Source: Cellulosilyticum sp.
GTDB taxonomy: Bacteria > Bacillota > Clostridia > Lachnospirales > Cellulosilyticaceae
Length of the DNA stretch: 34,778 bases
Direction: 5' to 3'
NCBI GenBank assembly: GCA_015058045.1
Contig: SVDC01000040.1
Span: forward strand, 1-34,778
Shown here: positions 29,565 to 34,778 of the stretch, in pieces
Layout: each line of letters opens with the position of its first letter
Numbering within the stretch: the first letter of the stretch is position 1
Program-made: the position numbers and the translations under genes
Notes under the pieces: model-generated
Database searches by the model: none
What the model was told of the DNA's origin: nothing
Seen by the model: the letters and a program-made list of their open reading frames with translations, nothing else

Positions 29565-29579
29565 CCCTATTTAAGTATT
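29548..29579 (-). terminator. Terminator after csrA
   Basis: Perfect 9-bp stem AATACTTAA/TTAAGTATT (29556-29564, 29571-29579), loop ATAGGG on the minus strand, then a run of T. Confidence 0.88.
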
Positions 29580-29592
29580 TTTTTTAATTTTT

Positions 29593-29823
29593 TTATTTTA
29601 TATTAAATAACTCACTAAGTTTCATAAGATCTATATCTACTTCTTGTACTGCCGCTTTATTACTTTGACTTACTTGTAAATAGATTTCTTCTCTATAAAT
29701 ACTACACTCCTTAGGGGCTTCTATTCCAAGTTTCACTTTATCTCCCTGAATCCCCAATACTCTTATTTTGATTTCTCCTCCTATAACAATAGCCTCATCT
29801 TTCTTTCTTGTTAATGCTAACAT
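29593..29823 (-). CDS. csrA: Translational regulator CsrA
   Basis: 76 aa. MLALTRKKDEAIVIGGEIKI (~1-20) and VKLGIEAPKECSIYREEIY (~30-48) are the family signatures; the Arg of YREEI and the N-terminal LTRK strand form the RNA-binding faces of the dimer. CsrA binds GGA in RNA loops and blocks translation of flagellin in Bacillus. Here three flagellin leaders have matching sites. It starts three bases after the fliW stop; its Shine-Dalgarno site (GGGAGGGGG) lies within the end of fliW, so translation is coupled. FliW, made from the same message, is its antagonist. The tail (~50-76) is a little longer than in enteric CsrA. Confidence 0.96.
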   Translation of the reverse strand: MLALTRKKDEAIVIGGEIKIRVLGIQGDKVKLGIEAPKECSIYREEIYLQVSQSNKAAVQEVDIDLMKLSELFNIK

Positions 29824-29826
29824 AAA

Positions 29827-30264
29827 TTACTCCCCCTCCCTTTTCAGATCAACTAATTTATGTCTTGTAGAGTACATTTTTTCTTCTGTTACAACCTGTA
29901 TACCTAGTTTATTTTCAATATGTATCACAAGGGGACCTGCTAAATTAACTGTACTTTCTTCTATAGGATTTTTTAAGCATACAATACTATATAGTGCAAA
30001 CTGTTTATCTGAACCTCCACCTAATTTTTCAAAGTATTCTTCGTTTATTATAGGTGCATAATCTTGTTTTAATTCATATGGGTTTACAATAACAAAACAT
30101 ATATCTCCATTCTCTATAGATTGTAAATAATGAAATGTTGGATTTTGACTATCCATAAAAATAAATTGATGCAATTCCTCAAACCCAGGAATTCCCTCTT
30201 TAAAGGTAATAATTTTATCTTTATTGATCTCTATTTCACCAAAATTTCTTGTATTCATTTTCAT
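29827..30264 (-). CDS. fliW: Flagellar assembly factor FliW
   Basis: 145 aa from the ATG at 30264, seven bases after GGGAGG; the frame is open 12 codons further but those codons contain the ribosome binding site. Conserved blocks: MNTRNFGEIEI, ITFKEGIPGFEEL (~16-28), FVIVNPYELKQDYAP (~64), and the LVIHIENKLGIQV region (~110-125). FliW binds either flagellin or CsrA. When flagellin is secreted, free FliW sequesters CsrA and flagellin is translated. It is co-transcribed with csrA and separated from flgL by a strong hairpin. Confidence 0.95.
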   Translation of the reverse strand: MKMNTRNFGEIEINKDKIITFKEGIPGFEELHQFIFMDSQNPTFHYLQSIENGDICFVIVNPYELKQDYAPIINEEYFEKLGGGSDKQFALYSIVCLKNPIEESTVNLAGPLVIHIENKLGIQVVTEEKMYSTRHKLVDLKREGE

Positions 30265-30297
30265 ATATTTCCTCCCAAATAGTCTTTCTTCATTATA

Positions 30298-30333
30298 CAC
30301 TAAAAGGATAGATTATACTCTATCCTTTTAGTG
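30298..30333 (-). other. Perfect 15-bp hairpin between flgL and fliW
   Basis: Arms CACTAAAAGGATAGA/TCTATCCTTTTAGTG with a 6-base loop. Unlike the terminators nearby it has no T run on the minus strand (the next bases are TATAATG). It may be an RNA processing or stabilising site rather than a stop. Confidence 0.6.
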
Positions 30334-30344
30334 TCTCCTGTATT

Positions 30345-31274
30345 TTAAAGATAATCTGCTAATGTGTTTGTAATAATTTTAGATGTTGCTTGTAATGCTG
30401 ATTGATAAGTTGCATATTGAACATTAAATTTAGTATAAACTTCTTCTACATCAATATCCTCTGTTTCTGTTAATAAAGCTTTATATGCAATTTTTTGCTC
30501 ACCTAATCTTTCTTGCACGTAATCAATACGGCTCATTCTACTTCCTAAGTCCGATGTTTTTTCTGAAATTTCAGCTAAATAACCATCTATCTCATCTAAT
30601 CTATTTGAAAATCTTTTATTAAGCTCTGTAGAATCTGTTATTGTCTCGCAGTCTGTAAAAATCCCACTTGTTACTACATTCCCAGCTGCATCTTTTTCTC
30701 CATTAAACATAACATATAGCTTATTAAAAATGTCATCCATTCCCTCTGTATTTACTGTAATGGTGCTATTCACACCAATTTCATATTGAATACTTTGTCC
30801 ATCTGTACCCACTATATCTGGATTTACTGCTCCATCTTTGATTAATGGGGTATCTGTTTTATATCCTGAGAAAACGTATCTTCCACCATATGTTACATTA
30901 GCTTCGTCTTGCAATTGTGTCCATAATTGCTCAATATCTGTTTTAATAGCATCAAGACTATCTTTTTCATATGTACCATTGGCTGCTTGCTCACATTTTG
31001 TGCGAATCTCTCTTAGCATCTTTGTCATATTGTCAAGGGCACTCTCTGTATTTTCCATCCAAGACATCGCTTCTTTTACATTGCTTTCATACTGGGTGGT
31101 CTCCAGTACAGTAGTTGTTAATTTTAATGCACGTCCTGCAATAATTGGATCATCTGATACCGTTTGAATCTTCTTTCCTGTAGACATTTGTGCATAGGTT
31201 TTACTAAGTGCATTCATATTATTATACAACCCATTAAGTGTTGTATTTCTAATCATTCCATTTGTTACGCGCAT
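30345..31274 (-). CDS. flgL: Flagellar hook-filament junction protein FlgL (HAP3)
   Basis: 309 aa. N-terminal flagellin-like helix MRVTNGMIRNTTLNGLYNN and the ISTGKKIQTVSDDPIIAGRALKL pattern (~32-55), then GGRYVFSGYKTDTPL (~146-160), a strongly conserved FlgL block. The C-terminal helix has VEEVYTKFNVQYATYQSALQ (~275-294) and SKIITNTLADYL. It joins the hook-associated FlgK ring to the filament. Starts seven bases after GGAGG, 11 bases after the second flgK. Confidence 0.95.
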   Translation of the reverse strand: MRVTNGMIRNTTLNGLYNNMNALSKTYAQMSTGKKIQTVSDDPIIAGRALKLTTTVLETTQYESNVKEAMSWMENTESALDNMTKMLREIRTKCEQAANGTYEKDSLDAIKTDIEQLWTQLQDEANVTYGGRYVFSGYKTDTPLIKDGAVNPDIVGTDGQSIQYEIGVNSTITVNTEGMDDIFNKLYVMFNGEKDAAGNVVTSGIFTDCETITDSTELNKRFSNRLDEIDGYLAEISEKTSDLGSRMSRIDYVQERLGEQKIAYKALLTETEDIDVEEVYTKFNVQYATYQSALQATSKIITNTLADYL

Positions 31275-31285
31275 CTTCTTACCTC

Positions 31286-32788
31286 CTAGAAGTTACCTAA
31301 TTTAAAGATTGTGGTCTCATATATACTATCAATTGTACTCATTATTTTTGCAGCAGCCTGATAAGCTTGCTGATATTGGATTAAATATGTAAATTCTTCT
31401 GAAGTATCAACTTGAGATACAGATAAACGTTGATTTTTAAGATTATTAGTAACAGCCACTTGTGTAGATTGATACATTTCTGCCTCTTTTGCATTAATCC
31501 CTAGTTCTGCAAAGATGGCTACCATATAATCCTTAGGGTCACCTTCTTTAAACATTTGTTTATTGTCTTTTTGACCAAGTAACTCTAGCATAAAGCTTGT
31601 ATCTGAAGGGTTACTTGAATCTTTTAATGTGGTCATAGAAGTTGGGTCTTCTAATAATTCTTTAGAAATTGAGAAGTTTGCCGCTGTAATCTTACTATGA
31701 TCTACGTTTACTCCTGATGCGACTGTATCCCCTTCAGCATAAGTGAATAATGCTTTTTTGTCATTTCCATACTTACTATATTGTTCATTCATTGTCTTAG
31801 CAAATGTTTGTACATAAGTATCTAATCTACTAAGATAATACGGAATACCTGTATAGTTATTATTTCCCTTACTATTTGTTCCTACCCCATCTCTCATATC
31901 AATAAGCCCTTTGAGTTCACCTGACATAGTAGAACTATTGATATCAAAGGTTGAACCTGTACTCCATACAATATCATAGAGTCCTTCTTGATCTTGTGGA
32001 TTACGTTTGTCACCTATTGCTCTTGCTTTAATGTCTAATGTATTCACAGATAAATGATCCACTAAAGGTAATCCATCAACCCTAACTGTATATTTACTCA
32101 TAGTATGACCTTTAAGCTGATATTCTTCTTCACTTACTTCAACATTGACAATCTCTGAAAGTCTATCGATACAATTATCTCTTTCATCTCTAAAGCTACT
32201 TGCTTCACTTCCATATAACTCGGCATTAAAGATTTGCTGATTTAAACTTTGAATACGTGTAGCTAGTGTATTAACCTCATCTACCATCCCTTTAATTTCA
32301 AAATTTAAATCTTTTTGTTGCTTTTGTAAGGTAGCCGCAATGTTATTAAAATATTTGGTAAAGCTTTCCATTTCCTCTACTAATACTACTTTATTCTCTT
32401 TAGAAGAAGGATTATTGCTTAATGTACTCATTGCTGAAAACATATTATTAAAAACACCGGTAAAGCCCGTATCACTTGGCTCACCAAAAGCTGTTTCCAT
32501 CATGGAATTTTGAGTAACCTTAATATTATGTTCTCCTAACTGAGGATTTTGTGTCCAGAGTTTTTGATCAATATATGAATCTCTTACACGATTAACCCCT
32601 GTGGTTGTAACGCCTGTTCCAGTCATTCCAACAGATAAACCACTAATAGGGGTTGAAGCTTGTTGAGATAAAACTTGTCTAGAATATCCTGTGGTTGCTG
32701 CATTTGTAATATTGTTAGAGGTTACTTGTAAGCCTCTTTGTGCCGCAAATAAGCCGCTCATTGCAATATTTAATTCAAAGAATGCCAT
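31286..32788 (-). CDS. flgK: Flagellar hook-associated protein FlgK-like, second paralogue
   Basis: 500 aa. N-terminal rod/hook motif NIAMSGLFAAQRGLQVTSNNI-TNAATTGYSRQ (~7-39) and C-terminal LIQYQQAYQAAAKIMSTIDSI (~470-490) are those of FlgK. The middle (~100-440) has FlgK-type coiled and beta regions but is quite different from the first paralogue. FlgK (HAP1) sits between hook and filament. It follows the other flgK by 17 bases and precedes flgL by 11 bases, in one operon. Two flgK-type genes in tandem are seen in some Lachnospirales; the two may form a mixed junction. Confidence 0.9.
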   Translation of the reverse strand: MAFFELNIAMSGLFAAQRGLQVTSNNITNAATTGYSRQVLSQQASTPISGLSVGMTGTGVTTTGVNRVRDSYIDQKLWTQNPQLGEHNIKVTQNSMMETAFGEPSDTGFTGVFNNMFSAMSTLSNNPSSKENKVVLVEEMESFTKYFNNIAATLQKQQKDLNFEIKGMVDEVNTLATRIQSLNQQIFNAELYGSEASSFRDERDNCIDRLSEIVNVEVSEEEYQLKGHTMSKYTVRVDGLPLVDHLSVNTLDIKARAIGDKRNPQDQEGLYDIVWSTGSTFDINSSTMSGELKGLIDMRDGVGTNSKGNNNYTGIPYYLSRLDTYVQTFAKTMNEQYSKYGNDKKALFTYAEGDTVASGVNVDHSKITAANFSISKELLEDPTSMTTLKDSSNPSDTSFMLELLGQKDNKQMFKEGDPKDYMVAIFAELGINAKEAEMYQSTQVAVTNNLKNQRLSVSQVDTSEEFTYLIQYQQAYQAAAKIMSTIDSIYETTIFKLGNF

Positions 32789-32805
32789 TTTATTTCCTCT
32801 CTTTT

Positions 32806-34386
32806 CTACATTTTATTAATGATCGTATCTAGCATACCATCTAACATGGTAATCATTCGAGCTGAAGCATTATATGCATATTGGTATTTAAGCATATTTG
32901 AAAATTCTTCATCTGTTGATACACCACCCATAGCTTGTCTCTCATTTTCAATATTGGTAACACTTATATTTTTCTCATTGGCCTTAGATGTAAATAATGA
33001 TCCTTGTGTCCCTAAATCTGTTACTAACTCTGAAAAGAAATCTTTTAAAGTCGACGTCTTTTGATAAGGTGCGCTATCTCCTGCACCCTGGTACCAGGTT
33101 TTATTTTCATTCATCTTTGTTAAGAAGTCAGTAATAATAGAGTTATCTCCTGTATTACTACTATTATCTACACCATTTTCCCCTTTCTTAACCGTTCCTA
33201 ATTTATTGTAGCCACCACTTTCTAAAAGTTCTGGATTTACTTGTATATTACCAGCTATCAAACCTTGTCCTTCATGTATCTGGGTAAATACAGTTACGCC
33301 ATCTTTACCTTCATGGCCCCCAATACCTGTCCCTTTAAAGGTATCATTTACCAATGATACTAATCCTGATGTAAAATCATTTAGAAGTTTTTGTATTTTA
33401 GGAATCACAAAAGCATTTCCTTCAGCATCAACACTTAAGTTATCATTTAAGGCTATGTCCTTCCATTGGGTACCTTGGTTTACCACATTATTTCCTCTTG
33501 CAACAAGTAATGCTTTTAAACTTCCTGTATCATTGCCTTCAACAGAAGTTGTCTTTTCATCTAATTTATATACTCTTGAACCACTATCTTCCCAAATAGG
33601 TGAGCTAAATGGACTGCCTTCTTCTGTCTGTTCTAATTTCATTTTGATAGTGATCCCTTTGTTTACAACTGTATGTCCTTCAAATGAAACGGCTACGCGT
33701 CTGTCTGCTTCTTCATAGTAACTAATATTACCATATGTAGAAAGTTCATCTAATAAGAGATTTCTTTGGTCTCTATAGTCATTAGCATTTTCACCTGTTA
33801 CTTTTTCGATGCTAATCTTTTCATTATATTCTGCGATTTCTTCAATAATTTCATTTATACGAGATGTAGCAGCTTCTACATCTATATTAAGCTTTTGCTG
33901 ATACTCTGTTAATGATTCAGTTACCTTATTTACCTTACTAGCTAGTACTTTAGCTGTACTAATAAAACTCATTCTTTCTTCTACCCCAGTTGGAGAAGTA
34001 CTGAGTTTTTGAGCTTGTGACCAAAAAGTATTGAGTAAATCACTAATAGTATCTCCGTATGGCTCATCAAACATAGACTCAATATCAGTTGTAACACTAT
34101 TAAGCTTTTGATAATAATTTAAAACAGAAGATTCTGTTCTAAATCTTTTATCTGCTAAATCATCTCTAATTTGTCTAATTTCATCGCAAGTGACTCCAAG
34201 CCCCACTTGCATTTTATAACCACCATTAATGCCTACGGTCAAATAAGAAGAGTCGCTTTGTAAAAGTTGTTGTCTAGTGTATCCTTTAGTATTGGTATTT
34301 GATATGTTATGGCCTGTAACCTGTAAGCCTTTTTGTGCGGCATTAAGTCCCGATATGGCTTTTGTTAAACTTGAAATGGATGACAT
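32806..34386 (-). CDS. flgK: Flagellar hook-associated protein FlgK, first paralogue
   Basis: 526 aa. N-terminal SLTKAISGLNAAQKGLQVTG and HNISNTNTKGYTRQ (~6-39) and C-terminal MLKYQYAYNASARMITMLDG (~497-516) are the FlgK ends. Between them are the coiled region with DRRVAVSFEGHTVVNKG, and YRDQRNLLLDELSTYGNIS (~206-224), a block conserved in FlgK. It is the adapter between hook and FlgL. Starts after GGGGG, 14 bases downstream of flgN. Full length. Confidence 0.95.
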   Translation of the reverse strand: MSSISSLTKAISGLNAAQKGLQVTGHNISNTNTKGYTRQQLLQSDSSYLTVGINGGYKMQVGLGVTCDEIRQIRDDLADKRFRTESSVLNYYQKLNSVTTDIESMFDEPYGDTISDLLNTFWSQAQKLSTSPTGVEERMSFISTAKVLASKVNKVTESLTEYQQKLNIDVEAATSRINEIIEEIAEYNEKISIEKVTGENANDYRDQRNLLLDELSTYGNISYYEEADRRVAVSFEGHTVVNKGITIKMKLEQTEEGSPFSSPIWEDSGSRVYKLDEKTTSVEGNDTGSLKALLVARGNNVVNQGTQWKDIALNDNLSVDAEGNAFVIPKIQKLLNDFTSGLVSLVNDTFKGTGIGGHEGKDGVTVFTQIHEGQGLIAGNIQVNPELLESGGYNKLGTVKKGENGVDNSSNTGDNSIITDFLTKMNENKTWYQGAGDSAPYQKTSTLKDFFSELVTDLGTQGSLFTSKANEKNISVTNIENERQAMGGVSTDEEFSNMLKYQYAYNASARMITMLDGMLDTIINKM

Positions 34387-34400
34387 TTATTTTCCCCCTA

Positions 34401-34778
34401 CTATTGTTTTTTATCAAATATACTTTGTTGTCTTTGGATAGCCATGTCTTCCCCCGGTCTATTATAATTTCCAACGTGGCTATATCCCTGTGTACTCCCT
34501 AGTGCATTAACCATAAAGTTAACTAAATCTAAAGAGTCTGTTAGAAGTTGTTTATTCAAATCACTTTGTCTTTTTAGGCTGTCTAATTCTATCCTAGTTT
34601 CATCTCTCAGTTTAGTGAGCTTTTGTCCAACTTCTGTATCCGGTCCAACCTTTTCTATAATACTGGTTACGGTTACCTGAGGATATTTCATTCCTGTTAC
34701 GATGGCAATATCCTGCATTAAGCTTTCTCTCTTCTTTTCAAGATTACTTATTCTCCCTGTAAATTCTTCTTCCGTCTT
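34401..34778 (-). CDS. flgN: FlgN family flagellar chaperone, 5' end outside the window
   Basis: The frame is open from the window edge (34778) with no start codon seen. The first codons visible read KTEEEFTGRISNLEKKRESL before an internal Met at 34718, so the gene is cut and at least 125 residues are visible. It is helical, with VEQKLTKLRDE-type coils, and ends in the FlgN-like tail GYSHVGNYNRPGEDMAIQRQ with QSIFDKKQ. FlgN escorts FlgK and FlgL to the export gate, and flgK follows 14 bases downstream. The tail is polar and may be disordered until bound. Confidence 0.82.
   Translation of the reverse strand, partial: KTEEEFTGRISNLEKKRESLMQDIAIVTGMKYPQVTVTSIIEKVGPDTEVGQKLTKLRDETRIELDSLKRQSDLNKQLLTDSLDLVNFMVNALGSTQGYSHVGNYNRPGEDMAIQRQQSIFDKKQ

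Overview
The window comes from a low-GC, Gram-positive, motile anaerobe of the class Clostridia. The evidence is AGGAGG-type Shine-Dalgarno sites, GTG/TTG-capable starts, Bacillus/Clostridium-type ribosomal-protein leaders, a csrA-fliW pair and tandem flgK genes. My best guess is a Lachnospirales/Cellulosilyticum-like organism, but the sequence alone does not settle that. Every intact gene I accept lies on the minus strand, so transcription runs from high to low coordinates.

Layout in transcription order. (1) 34778-29593 is a late flagellar operon: flgN (cut by the window edge), two flgK paralogues, flgL, fliW and csrA. (2) 29460-26626 holds three near-identical 270-aa flagellins. Each has a leader hairpin with GGA in the loop, 18-19 nt upstream of a second GGA in the Shine-Dalgarno site, which is the layout expected for CsrA repression relieved by FliW. 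(3) 26468-19972 is a sigma-28 operon: flaG, fliD, fliS, a Maf/DUF115 flagellin glycosyltransferase, two small helical proteins and a GT2-TPR glycosyltransferase. (4) 19774-18413 carries a divergent fourth flagellin, without the CsrA hairpin, and a FlgN-like chaperone. (5) 18279-15949 is rpmG-secE-nusG-rplK-rplA, whose sigma-A promoter is nested inside the preceding terminator, with L1-binding rRNA mimics ahead of rplK and of rplA. (6) 15890-14715 is a decayed, gene-free stretch with an IS66-type remnant and a broken zinc-ribbon gene. (7) 14714-4160 is a sugar cassette: neuB-neuC-neuA for a CMP-activated nonulosonic (sialic-like) acid, then FkbM methyltransferase, GNAT, Gfo/Idh/MocA oxidoreductase, AMP-ligase, acyl carrier protein, DAHP synthase and a polysaccharide deacetylase. 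(8) 4063-1934 is rplJ-rplL followed by a second rplL; both transcription units have their own sigma-A promoter and L10 leader with attenuator. (9) 1716-691 is a coiled-coil protein of unknown function behind a perfect sigma-28 promoter. (10) 600-1 has no credible gene but holds a promoter-terminator pair that looks like a small RNA.

How it fits together: the cassette between rplA and rplJ probably makes an activated nonulosonic acid and an unusual acyl or ring substituent. Maf and the GT2-TPR enzyme, encoded beside the flagellins, would then put the glycan on flagellin. Flagellin output is set by sigma-28 and by the FliW-CsrA switch. The cassette sits where rplA and rplJ are normally adjacent, and the ribosomal stalk gene next to it is duplicated, so this neighbourhood has been rearranged.
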